In this document: piece after piece, positions 38,479 to 46,885 of the stretch
Position numbering within the stretch: the first letter of the stretch is position 1
How the letters are laid out: the number at the start of each line of letters is the position of its first letter
Assembly (NCBI GenBank): GCA_027533185.1
Contig: JAPZTS010000001.1
Span: 186,001 to 250,000, forward strand
From: Leptospira sp.
GTDB taxonomy: Bacteria > Spirochaetota > Leptospiria > Leptospirales > Leptospiraceae
DNA: 64,000 nt
Direction: 5' to 3'
Position numbers and translations under genes: made by a program
Notes under the pieces: model-generated
The model's input: the letters and a program-made list of their open reading frames with translations, nothing else
What the model was told of the DNA's origin: nothing
Database searches by the model: none

Positions 38479-39337
38479 AAATGGATCCACAGTTTTTTCT
38501 ACGATAGAGGTTGGTAGTGGTGAACCAGTCCTATTTTTACATGGGTTTCCGGATAATAATAAAACCTTCCTACACATTATGGAGCCCATTGCAAAGAAAG
38601 GTTTCCACTGCGTTGCACCCGTTATGCGAGGATATGAGGCAAACACGATCACTAGGTCCCCTAAGTTACATATTTATGACCTTGTCTTAGATGTACAAGG
38701 TTGGATGCGTGATAGAAATTGGAATGCAGTACACCTAGTCGGCCATAATTGGGGTGCAGTCATTTCCTATGCAACGGGAATGTACTTTCCAAATTCTGTA
38801 AAATCTATTACTGGGTTGGGAGTTCCACTTTTAAAAGCCCACCAGGATAGTTTCATATGGGCTCCCCAACAAACATTACACTCATGGTATGTTTTATTGT
38901 TTCAAATTCCTATGCTCGCAGAGCTGATTATTCGTGCAGATAACTTTTCTCTTATTGATTTTTTGTGGAAAGACTGGTCACCTAATTTTCAACCCAATCA
39001 GGATCATATAACTGAGATTAAAGCTTCTTTTCAAAATCCGGGAATCTTAAGTTCTGCTCTTGCCTACTATAGAAATTTGAACGATCTTTTCACAGACTCT
39101 GGCAGAGAAAGTATACTGGGAATGTTGGATTCTCAAGTAAATGTACCTACGCAAATTTTTTATGGTTTAAATGATGGATGCTTTCATAAAAATCTTTTTG
39201 AACATCTTTTAAACGATTCAGATTTCCCTTTAGGACTGAGAAAGATAGGATTCGATCATACAGGCCATTTTCTCCATTGGGAAAAAAGAGACGAAATTAT
39301 AAAATTAATACTAGAATGGCTTGAAATGTATAAGTAA
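38459..39337 (+). CDS. Epoxide hydrolase-like alpha/beta hydrolase with Asn at the nucleophile position
   Basis: A 292-residue protein. The TTG at 38459 has AGGAG 8 bases upstream and overlaps the esterase end. The family oxyanion sequence FLHGFPDNN is present and the elbow reads LVGHNWGAV, where epoxide hydrolases and haloalkane dehalogenases have GHDWG; Asn97 replaces the catalytic Asp. The closing histidine is in FDHTGHFLHWE. Either the enzyme is inactive, acts by another mechanism, or the Asn deamidates, as observed for Asn mutants of haloalkane dehalogenase (established for that family). Confidence 0.82.
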   Translation: MYTSEIKNGSTVFSTIEVGSGEPVLFLHGFPDNNKTFLHIMEPIAKKGFHCVAPVMRGYEANTITRSPKLHIYDLVLDVQGWMRDRNWNAVHLVGHNWGAVISYATGMYFPNSVKSITGLGVPLLKAHQDSFIWAPQQTLHSWYVLLFQIPMLAELIIRADNFSLIDFLWKDWSPNFQPNQDHITEIKASFQNPGILSSALAYYRNLNDLFTDSGRESILGMLDSQVNVPTQIFYGLNDGCFHKNLFEHLLNDSDFPLGLRKIGFDHTGHFLHWEKRDEIIKLILEWLEMYK

Positions 39338-39377
39338 TTGAGAATGATCTTCGTCGTATAGACTGAGAGGAAAAGAT

Positions 39378-39581
39378 ATGTTTCAAAATATGGGAATCTA
39401 TGATAGGGGAGTACGGCTTGCAGCTGGGATCGTACTTGCAATTTTGTTTTTTACAGGAGTCCTAGAGGGGACAGTGGCAATCGTATTAGGGATTGTAGGA
39501 CTTGTATTAATAGGAACTTCTGCAATTGGATTCTGCCCAGCATATCTTCCTTTTAAATTTAGTACAAAATCAAAGTTCTAA
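39378..39581 (+). CDS. DUF2892 (YgaP-like) membrane protein
   Basis: A 67-residue protein, MFQNMGIYDRGVRLAAGIVL then two membrane helices with a GxxxG-like run, matching the DUF2892 family found as the membrane part of YgaP rhodanese. A weak partial match to the Fur-like site (TGAGAATGATCTTCG at 39339-39353) precedes it. Its last 12 bases overlap the convergent RNA methyltransferase gene. Confidence 0.75.
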   Translation: MFQNMGIYDRGVRLAAGIVLAILFFTGVLEGTVAIVLGIVGLVLIGTSAIGFCPAYLPFKFSTKSKF

Positions 39582-40727
39582 TCTTAAATCGACTAAAACC
39601 TCATAGTGGTGTGTCCTTGGAAAGAAGTCAACAAGGCACATCCTCGCTGACTCATACCCTTTTTTCATTAGGAGTGAAATATCCCGTTTTAAGGTCTGAG
39701 GATTGCAACTTGAATAAATGATTTTTTTTGGCCGGGCAGATTCCATTTGAGCAATAATTCGATCATTCAGTCCTGATCTAGGAGGATTCACAATCCAAGT
39801 TCCTATCGTCATTGCTTCCTTTGGTAAATTCTGAGAGTAAAGATCTTTTGTTACGAATTCCATCCTTGTTCTTCTCATCTCATCTGCATTTCTTTTTGCA
39901 AATTCAATAGCCTGCTGATTGATTTCATAACCTTGGTATCGCTTCCAAGGAATTCCAAGTCCAAGACCGATTAGTCCCACTCCACAAAAGAGTTCTAAGC
40001 AAGAGTCTGCAGTTCCTATATACTCCTTTATCTGATTTAACCAAGGAAGGATGAGTCCTGTATTGATTTGAAAAAATCCTGTGGGTGGAATAGAGAATAC
40101 CATCTCACCTACTCTGACATGTGTCGTTTCTCGTTCTGAATTCAATACGGCTGGTTTAGCCTTTTGATTTTTTGCAAGATCGGTTCCTGAAGGATCACTG
40201 ACCCTTAGCTCCCTTTTTTGTTTTTTATCTTTTCTATTTTGAAACTTATCCTGCCAAAGCTTGGGCTGGAGGATATCGGGAAGGTTAGGACATCCCGTCT
40301 CAACGGGAAGGAGATTATGACTGAACCTTCCGTAAAAACCAATTTGACCCCCGTCCATCTGCCACTGAACATTATTGCGATACTTGACCGGCGAACCTGA
40401 AAGAACCTCCAACTCACCCTTCACATCCGGAAAGAGTTCCAAAAGTAGCTTCTTTTTTAAGTTTAGTTCTTCTTGGTAGGGAAGGTGCCTGTAGCTACAC
40501 CCACCGCATTCACCAAACAAATTACAGTCGGATTCTGTTCTTATTTTATCTTTTTTTAGGATATCTGTGACTTTCGCAAAACTGACTTTTTTTTCTTCTT
40601 TTTCAATCGTTATGTCTACTTCTTCGCCAGGAATTCCGCCCGTAATAAATATGGGTCTACCCTCTACGTGGGCTAAACTAAATCCACCGTGGGCCCATTT
40701 TTCAATAACAATGCGAATCTTTTTCAT
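39570..40727 (-). CDS. TrmA/RlmD-family RNA 5-methyluridine methyltransferase
   Basis: A 385-residue class I methyltransferase that would add a methyl group to uridine in rRNA or tRNA using SAM. A TRAM-like N-terminus is followed by cysteines for a 4Fe-4S cluster (CNLFGECGGC), then ELFCGVGLIGL (SAM motif) and the catalytic SSCNPQTLKRD with the nucleophilic cysteine. The substrate site (m5U54 of tRNA, or m5U747/m5U1939 of 23S rRNA) is not decided by sequence. It is divergent from the tRNA operon that starts 70 bases upstream. Confidence 0.88.
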   Translation of the reverse strand: MKKIRIVIEKWAHGGFSLAHVEGRPIFITGGIPGEEVDITIEKEEKKVSFAKVTDILKKDKIRTESDCNLFGECGGCSYRHLPYQEELNLKKKLLLELFPDVKGELEVLSGSPVKYRNNVQWQMDGGQIGFYGRFSHNLLPVETGCPNLPDILQPKLWQDKFQNRKDKKQKRELRVSDPSGTDLAKNQKAKPAVLNSERETTHVRVGEMVFSIPPTGFFQINTGLILPWLNQIKEYIGTADSCLELFCGVGLIGLGLGIPWKRYQGYEINQQAIEFAKRNADEMRRTRMEFVTKDLYSQNLPKEAMTIGTWIVNPPRSGLNDRIIAQMESARPKKIIYSSCNPQTLKRDISLLMKKGYESARMCLVDFFPRTHHYEVLVDLRLEL

Positions 40728-40797
40728 TGGATTGCTCCATTGTTTGAATATTCATTTGACACCGCACCCCAATTTAACATAACGGATAGGTACTCTT

Positions 40798-40881
<84 letters not shown>

Positions 40882-40885
40882 AGTA

Positions 40886-40976
<91 letters not shown>

Positions 40977-40989
40977 ATGACCTAAGAGA

Positions 40990-41421
40990 ATGAACAAAGA
41001 AAAAATCATCTCCCAATTCAAAACTCTTTGGGCTATAACCAAAACCAAACAATTCAAACTTTACGTAGCATCGGCTCCCTTATTTTTTTCATGGGTTCCA
41101 GTCTACAGCTGGAATTCGGAAGAGAGGGATATTGTGCGGATCTGTCTTTATTCTGCGGTTAATACCTGTTTGTTTTTCTTAGGTTTAGTTTTCCTTCATT
41201 TTATATCCATTTTTCCATTTATTGGTGCTTATCTGGCATCCATTGCTCATTTTTTCCTCGTAATACTTTATCTAGGGCTTTCGGGATTTTTGATTTACTC
41301 CATCCGATTGAAAAAAACCATTGATATACCTGTTCTTTCCGAATGGGTTGATAAGCTTTTTGCTTACATTGCGCCCATAGCTCAACTGGATAGAGTATCT
41401 GACTACGGATCAGAAGGTTAG
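40990..41421 (+). CDS. Small membrane protein whose reading frame ends inside the tRNA-Arg gene
   Basis: A 143-codon frame beginning 13 bases after tRNA-Ser(GCT). It has three to four hydrophobic segments (for example APLFFSWVPVY, LFFLGLVFLHFISIFPF). The last 17 residues, ending AQLDRVSDYGSEG, are the translation of the first part of tRNA-Arg, a familiar false tail; the stop (TAG, 41419) lies in that tRNA. The body of about 125 residues looks genuine, but the natural C-terminus is uncertain: the protein may use the tRNA-encoded tail or may be cut off if the tRNA is released first. No family recognised. Confidence 0.6.
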   Translation: MNKEKIISQFKTLWAITKTKQFKLYVASAPLFFSWVPVYSWNSEERDIVRICLYSAVNTCLFFLGLVFLHFISIFPFIGAYLASIAHFFLVILYLGLSGFLIYSIRLKKTIDIPVLSEWVDKLFAYIAPIAQLDRVSDYGSEG

Positions 41422-41444
41422 AGGTTCAAATCCTCTTGGGCGCG
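41371..41444 (+). tRNA. tRNA-Arg (anticodon ACG)
   Basis: A 74-base cloverleaf: acceptor GCGCCCA/TGGGCGC, anticodon stem TCTGA/TCAGA with loop CTACGGA (anticodon ACG), T-arm GAGGTTCAAATCCTC, discriminator G. Its A34 is the classical substrate for TadA, whose gene starts one base after this tRNA. It overlaps the preceding frame by 51 bases. Confidence 0.95.
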
Positions 41445-41445
41445 C

Positions 41446-41886
41446 TTGGATTCCCTCTCAGATTTTTTCCAACGCTGGCGGGAGAAGAGAGATTCATCAC
41501 CAAATGAAATTCCGTCCTACTCCGAAATTCTGACAAAAAACGGGCAACTCTTAGCTTATGGTTTTAATTCCGTCGAACAAAACTTAAATCCTTTAAAGCA
41601 TAGCGAGATTGTTGCGATCGAATCTGCACTCAAGCTTTTAAATGAAAAGTATCTAACGGATTGTATTCTCGTTACTGCGCTCGAACCCTGTGTCCTTTGT
41701 GCGGGAGCAATCATACGAGTTCGAATTCCAGAAGTTATGTACTTTTTACCTGCTAAACCTGGGGAAGGAATTAGCTCTTACAGCACAGACTCGATCTATC
41801 TATTAAATCATTTTCCGAAATGCCAGCTCATTCCCAAATCCGAGATAAAATTGGAATTTCTTACTTTTTTCAAAGAGAAAAGGTAG
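41446..41886 (+). CDS. tadA: tRNA-specific adenosine deaminase
   Basis: Converts A34 to inosine in tRNA-Arg(ACG) so that one tRNA reads CGU, CGC and CGA. The zinc site is visible: HSE in LKHSEIVAIESA, and PCVLC in LEPCVLCAGAII. The 146-residue length fits. The only start upstream of HSE is a TTG at 41446; no ATG or GTG is available in frame, and no ribosome-binding site exists because the preceding bases are tRNA. The mRNA may be leaderless after tRNA processing (inference). It is followed by tRNA-Ser(GGA) and dnaX. Confidence 0.88.
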   Translation: MDSLSDFFQRWREKRDSSPNEIPSYSEILTKNGQLLAYGFNSVEQNLNPLKHSEIVAIESALKLLNEKYLTDCILVTALEPCVLCAGAIIRVRIPEVMYFLPAKPGEGISSYSTDSIYLLNHFPKCQLIPKSEIKLEFLTFFKEKR

Positions 41887-41931
41887 AATTCTATTGACCG
41901 TTTCTTTTTATGGAAGCGAGTAGAAACCATT

Positions 41932-42015
<84 letters not shown>

Positions 42016-42027
42016 AATGGTTCCTAA

Positions 42028-43398
42028 ATGAGCGATAACCACCAAGTACTCTTCCGCAAATACCGACCCCAAAACTTTAAAGACGTTATCTTTCAAGAAT
42101 TGGCTGTTGGTTCCTTACAAAATGCATTTAAATCAAAAAAGATTGGTCATGCCTATATTTTTATAGGTCCTCGGGGTGTAGGTAAAACAACCATCGCACG
42201 TATTCTTGCTAAGAGACTCAATTGCGAAAGACCAGAAGGTGTAGAACCTTGTAACCAATGCAATTCCTGTATAGAAATTACGAAAGGCAATTCAAACGAC
42301 GTTTTTGAAATCGATGCAGCATCCAATAGTGGTGTGGACAATATCCGAGAACTGAGAGAAAATGTTAAGTTTAATGCGATGGGTGGAAAATACAGAGTGT
42401 ACATATTGGACGAAGTTCATATGTTAAGCGGCGCGGCATTCAATGCTCTTCTTAAAACTTTAGAGGAACCTCCTCCCCATGTTGTCTTTATCTTAGCTAC
42501 AACAGAATATCACAAAATTCCAGAAACTATACTGTCTCGTTGCCAAGATTTTCATTTTCGAAAAGTACCAGTTAGCGTATTACAAAGTTATATTGAGACT
42601 ATTTGCCAAAAGGAAAATCTTAAATTTGATTCCGAAGGTCTGTTTTGGATCGCCAAAAAGGGAGATGGGTCTGTAAGAGACACTCTATCCTTTATGGAAC
42701 AGGCCGTTATCTTTACAGATGGCAATCTAACGGGTGCAAAACTACGTAAGATGATTGGCTATCATGGGATAGATACTTTTACCCAGTTTCTAGATCAAAT
42801 TTTAGATTCCTCTAAATCTGCACTCATCTTTGAAAATTTGGAAACTTACTTTCAGGAAGGATTAGACCTCACTAAATTTCTTTGGGATTTCATCGAGTTC
42901 TTAAATTCTCTTCTTCTGATCAAAGACAACCTCGCAGATCGTGAATCTATCAATATACCCAGCGAAGACTTAATTCGATTGAAACAATCCTATAGAGAAT
43001 TGGATCGAGAAACCCTTGTTTTGTTAGCTGAACGTATTTTTTTAATTCATGAAAAAATAAATCATATGAAACTTCGTAGTTCGTATGAAACCAAGGTGTA
43101 TTTAGAAATCCAATTTCGGAAACTCATTCTCGATAGAGAAAAACCAAGCGTTTCGGGTGTTTTAAATAAATTATCCGAATTAAACAAATTGATCCAAGCG
43201 GATATTTCCCATCTTCCAGAGCCCAGTGCACCAACCGCAAAACCAAAATCAGAAGAAAAATCTTATAATCCGCCAGAGAACAAAGTCAAAAAGGAAGAGA
43301 AGCCTAAAGAAGAATCAAAGCAGGAAAGTATCGATAAACTCGTGCAAGAGACTTTTTCTGGAACCGAAGTAGACGCAAGCCAATTCAAAAATCTATAG
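42028..43398 (+). CDS. dnaX: DNA polymerase III subunit gamma/tau
   Basis: Clamp-loader ATPase that opens and loads the beta clamp. The 456-residue product has Walker [10 protein letters not shown] (47-55), a zinc module C-x8-C-x2-C-x2-C ([16 protein letters not shown]), DEVHMLS and SRC, then a basic, Lys/Glu-rich C-terminus ending near 456. Relatively short for tau. It begins 12 bases after tRNA-Ser(GGA) with no clear ribosome-binding site, then YbaB and RecR follow, the conserved dnaX-ybaB-recR order. An A-AAA-AAG heptamer near 42132 is too early to make a gamma-like product. Confidence 0.95.
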   Translation: MSDNHQVLFRKYRPQNFKDVIFQELAVGSLQNAFKSKKIGHAYIFIGPRGVGKTTIARILAKRLNCERPEGVEPCNQCNSCIEITKGNSNDVFEIDAASNSGVDNIRELRENVKFNAMGGKYRVYILDEVHMLSGAAFNALLKTLEEPPPHVVFILATTEYHKIPETILSRCQDFHFRKVPVSVLQSYIETICQKENLKFDSEGLFWIAKKGDGSVRDTLSFMEQAVIFTDGNLTGAKLRKMIGYHGIDTFTQFLDQILDSSKSALIFENLETYFQEGLDLTKFLWDFIEFLNSLLLIKDNLADRESINIPSEDLIRLKQSYRELDRETLVLLAERIFLIHEKINHMKLRSSYETKVYLEIQFRKLILDREKPSVSGVLNKLSELNKLIQADISHLPEPSAPTAKPKSEEKSYNPPENKVKKEEKPKEESKQESIDKLVQETFSGTEVDASQFKNL

Positions 43399-43410
43399 TG
43401 GAGGCAAGCC

Positions 43411-43782
43411 ATGGGTGTATTTGATCAAATGAAAAATCTCAAAGAAGCTTTTTCTCAATTTGGAAATTTCAAAGAAAAACAAGAAGAGCTTCAAAAGAGG
43501 TTGGCCACGTTACGAGTGAGTGCAAGTGCGGGAGCAGGTATGGTGGAAGTGACTGCCACCGCGGAGGGAACTCTTACAAATATTGTCATCAATCCAATTA
43601 TGTTTTCAGCTGATGACAAGAGAATGTTAGAGGATCTAATCTTATCTGCAACGAACGAAGTGCATCGCAAAGCAAAAGAAGCAATGGCTCACGAAGTACG
43701 TAATGTGTTGGGTTTCAATCCAAGCGACTTTGAAGGAATACTAAACCAAATGGGAAAAGATGGAGGAACTGCCTCTGTCTGA
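43411..43782 (+). CDS. YbaB/EbfC nucleoid-associated protein
   Basis: A 123-residue member of the YbaB/EbfC family, which bind DNA as dimers. It has the pattern [36 protein letters not shown] and [16 protein letters not shown]. It lies 12 bases after dnaX with GGAGG upstream (GTGGAGGCAAGCC), and its end overlaps recR by 23 bases. This order is widely conserved in bacteria. Confidence 0.93.
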   Translation: MGVFDQMKNLKEAFSQFGNFKEKQEELQKRLATLRVSASAGAGMVEVTATAEGTLTNIVINPIMFSADDKRMLEDLILSATNEVHRKAKEAMAHEVRNVLGFNPSDFEGILNQMGKDGGTASV

Positions 43783-44368
43783 CGTTCAATTCCAAAAACT
43801 CGTCCAAGCTTTTTCTTCACTTCCAGGTATTGGAAAAAAAAGTGCGACCCGAATCGGTTTCCACATTCTCAGAATGAATCGGGGAAATTTTGATCTTTGG
43901 ATACAAAGTATTGAAGAAGCTAAAGAAGAATTAAAATTTTGCCAAGTTTGCGGTGGACTAACAGAAAAGCCTGTTTGTGGCATTTGTCTTTCTGAAAAAC
44001 GAGATTCGAAAATTCTTTGTGTCGTGGAACAACCCGAAGATATCTTTTTTATAGAAAATACAAAAGAATATTTTGGCAAATACCATGTGTTAAATGGTGC
44101 AATCTCTCCTTTGGATGGAATTGGACCGAATGAGTTACGAATCAAAGAACTTTTGGCAAGGTTGTCAGAAGGTATAATATCCGAGGTTCTCATTGCGACG
44201 AATCCAACTTTGGAAGGTGATGCAACTGCATCCTATCTTTCTCAAGAGATAAGACCATTGAATATTAAAGTTACGCGAATAGCGCATGGAATTACAATAG
44301 GTGGGACTTTGGAATATTCAGACCAATATACACTAGGAAAAGCGATAAAATCGAGGCTTGTGATTTAA
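43760..44368 (+). CDS. recR: Recombination protein RecR
   Basis: Acts with RecF and RecO in filling single-stranded gaps. The 202-residue product has an N-terminal helix-hairpin-helix ([17 protein letters not shown]), a C4 zinc finger ([16 protein letters not shown]), and a Toprim domain from CVVEQPEDI to [14 protein letters not shown]. Start 43760 overlaps the YbaB gene by 23 bases, as in many genomes. It is followed after 16 bases by a convergent outer-membrane protein gene. Confidence 0.95.
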   Translation: MEELPLSDVQFQKLVQAFSSLPGIGKKSATRIGFHILRMNRGNFDLWIQSIEEAKEELKFCQVCGGLTEKPVCGICLSEKRDSKILCVVEQPEDIFFIENTKEYFGKYHVLNGAISPLDGIGPNELRIKELLARLSEGIISEVLIATNPTLEGDATASYLSQEIRPLNIKVTRIAHGITIGGTLEYSDQYTLGKAIKSRLVI

Positions 44369-44384
44369 GCCTTACTCTCAAAAG

Positions 44385-45956
44385 TCAAAAGCGGTGTTCA
44401 AACACAATAAAAGCTTCTCGAAGTATACTTCCAAATCTAGAATCTAACAACACAAATAAGGCGTCACCTGCGACAAAATATCCAGATCTAAATATGATTT
44501 GAAAATCAGCTGTTACGTTATAACGAATGTTGAAATTATATTCCATACCCATATAGGTAGATGTACGAAAACCATTTCTTTCGGTAAATTCTCTATTGAT
44601 TTTGATTTCTGGGGATCGTGTTGCCCAGAGCTGGTAGTAACCTAAAGTAAATTGATATGGACCAAAGGCAATAATGTTTGTAAAAAGTCCATATTCATTG
44701 ATACCTGAGAAACTAGATCCATTGAAAAGTGCATAACCACCTGTAAAGTCAGTCGCAATATTTGAAATCGAAAATCCGGGAGCTAATGTTCTATATCCAT
44801 TCCCTTTCAAATTTGCCTCTCTACCGTTTTCATCAAAACCTGGACGACCTGTTGTTCCCAGGGCTATTAAATTGAAATTTAATGATTCATTATATCGATA
44901 TGTCATTTGCACATCATACAGTCCCCCTTTTATAAAATGTCTTTGGTTTTGATTGTAGAGAATCAGATTAAAATCATCGACGATTGGAGTTAATTTTTTA
45001 ACAACACCAGAATTGAATACGCCGTGCACAATAAAACTAAAAGTCTGAAAATTGAACTCGTTAAACAATCCATACCATCCAAGTCTTGCAGTCTCATTGT
45101 CCGATCTTTGGTTGTCATCTAACCAATAGCCGTATATTTCATTTCTTACATTCCGAAAATATTCAAATTTCATTCTGTTGTAATATATGTTTGAATTTTG
45201 ATAGTTTTTGTCAGCGTATCCGTTCTTATCCACGTCCAAAAAACTTTGGTCACTGGCGCGCAGAACACCTGCCTCCCAGGAAAGACGCAGAAATTGAAAA
45301 TTTTTTAAAATACTTACACCGGTTCCTGTCGAAAAGAGTACGCGACCTTGCGCGGAACTAAATAATTGCTGACCGACTTTGATAAAGAGACCAGATTCGG
45401 GGATACGAAAATTGAGATAGAGAAAGTTAGTTTGGACATTTACTGCCGCTGTACGACCTCTTTCACCGCCAGAACCAGGCCCAACTAAACCAGGATCAAA
45501 TCCATCAGGTCCTGTCGGTCGAAGACCTCTGCCACCAAAAGGAATATCCCCCACTTGCATCCCCCAAACTCCTTCGACATATTTATTTGCCGAAAAACTC
45601 ATGTTATACAAAAATCGGGTATCGTAGAAACTAATGTCTTCTTTCCTGGGAGTGATTTGACTCGGTAAACCAAGACGGCGTCTTTCTAAATCTTGTTGGA
45701 TTTGATCTCGCTGCAAATTGTCTATATCTTGTTTTTCACGATCATAATCTTTTATAGGCGTAGTAGGAGTTTGCCTTTGTAATAAAACGTCTCTGCCTAT
45801 ATTCGTAGCTCGAATCCTGAACGAACCATTAAAATTTATGTTCGTCCTTTGGGACTCTTCTTCTTGGGAATAAATAGGAACTGATAAGAAAAGAACAAAA
45901 AGAATAATCGTGAAAATATAGAATTTTGAAAGAAGAGTGACTAATTTTTTTTTCAT
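44385..45956 (-). CDS. Outer-membrane beta-barrel protein, alginate-export-like
   Basis: A 523-residue protein with signal peptide ending SVPIYSQ, then a long series of amphipathic strands (FNGSFRIRATNIG, FLYLNFRIPESG, VTADFQIIFRSGYFV) and a terminal aromatic end (FIVFEHRF, ending in Phe). About 16 to 18 strands are possible. It has a charged segment (REKQDIDNLQRDQIQQDLERRR) near residue 75 that may face the periplasm. Resemblance to the alginate-export porin group is suggestive only. Transported substrate unknown. Confidence 0.72.
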   Translation of the reverse strand: MKKKLVTLLSKFYIFTIILFVLFLSVPIYSQEEESQRTNINFNGSFRIRATNIGRDVLLQRQTPTTPIKDYDREKQDIDNLQRDQIQQDLERRRLGLPSQITPRKEDISFYDTRFLYNMSFSANKYVEGVWGMQVGDIPFGGRGLRPTGPDGFDPGLVGPGSGGERGRTAAVNVQTNFLYLNFRIPESGLFIKVGQQLFSSAQGRVLFSTGTGVSILKNFQFLRLSWEAGVLRASDQSFLDVDKNGYADKNYQNSNIYYNRMKFEYFRNVRNEIYGYWLDDNQRSDNETARLGWYGLFNEFNFQTFSFIVHGVFNSGVVKKLTPIVDDFNLILYNQNQRHFIKGGLYDVQMTYRYNESLNFNLIALGTTGRPGFDENGREANLKGNGYRTLAPGFSISNIATDFTGGYALFNGSSFSGINEYGLFTNIIAFGPYQFTLGYYQLWATRSPEIKINREFTERNGFRTSTYMGMEYNFNIRYNVTADFQIIFRSGYFVAGDALFVLLDSRFGSILREAFIVFEHRF

Positions 45957-45985
45957 CTTTAGTTTCTATAAAACCAAGTAGGGCC

Positions 45986-46834
45986 TTATGGTTTTTTAAC
46001 CCACTGGTTAGATTTGAAGTAACGATTGGCTATACTTTGGATTTTACCAGTACGCTTATACTCTTTGATAAAGAAGTTTAAGTGATACAAAAATTCAATA
46101 TCTCGTTTTGCAATTGCCATACTAATATGATCTTCAACAACAACGCCAAGAATAGGGAGATAATTAGCTCGAAGAGATGGTTCCTTTTGTAGAAGAGCTT
46201 GGATAAAAAATGAATCTCCAACAAAACAGTTAACGTTATTTTTTTTGAGCTCGGAAATAGCTGCATCATTCGTAAAATAAGAGAAGACTTGGGCTTTTGG
46301 AAAAGCTTCACGAAGATAGACATGATTTGAGCTATTAGCTAAAACCGAGTACGAAATCCCTGTAAGATTTGTAAGGTCACCCAAATTTCTAAATAGTTGA
46401 ACAGTTACAATTTGTCCTTCTGGTTCGGGCGGTAAAGCATTCCTATTTACCAAGCCAGCAGGAGTCGAAATTAAGTAGGGATCTGTGAAGTACACATCTT
46501 TGAATCTGCTAATCGATGCGGATAGTCCAGCCATCGCAATCTGAGTGTCACCTTTCTCTAACATACGGGCATGTTGGTCGAAAGTTCTAAGCGGGATAAT
46601 TTTTAAATCCACATCCAAAAATTTGGCATACTCCTGCGCCAATTCTACATCTACTCCAGGAAAATTTGCATTCGCATTTTCAATGTAAAACGGATCATAA
46701 AATTCGTTTACAGAAACTGTGAGAACCTTTGCCTTTTTTATTTTTTCAAGCGTCGGGCTCGTTTGAGCAAAAAGGGAACCACCAGACCAAAGTAAACCAA
46801 TCCAAACAAAAGCTTTAAGATATAGGTTTCCCAT
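45986..46834 (-). CDS. Periplasmic solute-binding protein (SBP_bac_3 family)
   Basis: A 282-residue protein with signal peptide ending GGSLFAQ. The pattern VSVNEFYDPFYIENANANFPGVDVELAQEYAKFLDVDLKI followed by LEKGDTQIAMAGLSASISRFKDVYFTDPYL, split here by family positions, is typical of amino-acid binding proteins. No permease or ATPase gene is beside it, so it may be an orphan binding protein or signal receptor (inference). It is in tandem with the OmpA-like gene upstream. Confidence 0.85.
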   Translation of the reverse strand: MGNLYLKAFVWIGLLWSGGSLFAQTSPTLEKIKKAKVLTVSVNEFYDPFYIENANANFPGVDVELAQEYAKFLDVDLKIIPLRTFDQHARMLEKGDTQIAMAGLSASISRFKDVYFTDPYLISTPAGLVNRNALPPEPEGQIVTVQLFRNLGDLTNLTGISYSVLANSSNHVYLREAFPKAQVFSYFTNDAAISELKKNNVNCFVGDSFFIQALLQKEPSLRANYLPILGVVVEDHISMAIAKRDIEFLYHLNFFIKEYKRTGKIQSIANRYFKSNQWVKKP

Positions 46835-46885
46835 TAATATGCCTCTAATTTAATTTCGGTACAAAAGAGCGACTGACAAGTAAAT

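Noticed and set aside
39339..39353. Weak third Fur-like site, TGAGAATGATCTTCG
   Set aside because: Only the left half matches well; not strong enough to list as a separate feature.
42132..42139. A-AAA-AAG slippery heptamer in dnaX
   Set aside because: At about codon 36, too early to make a gamma-like product.
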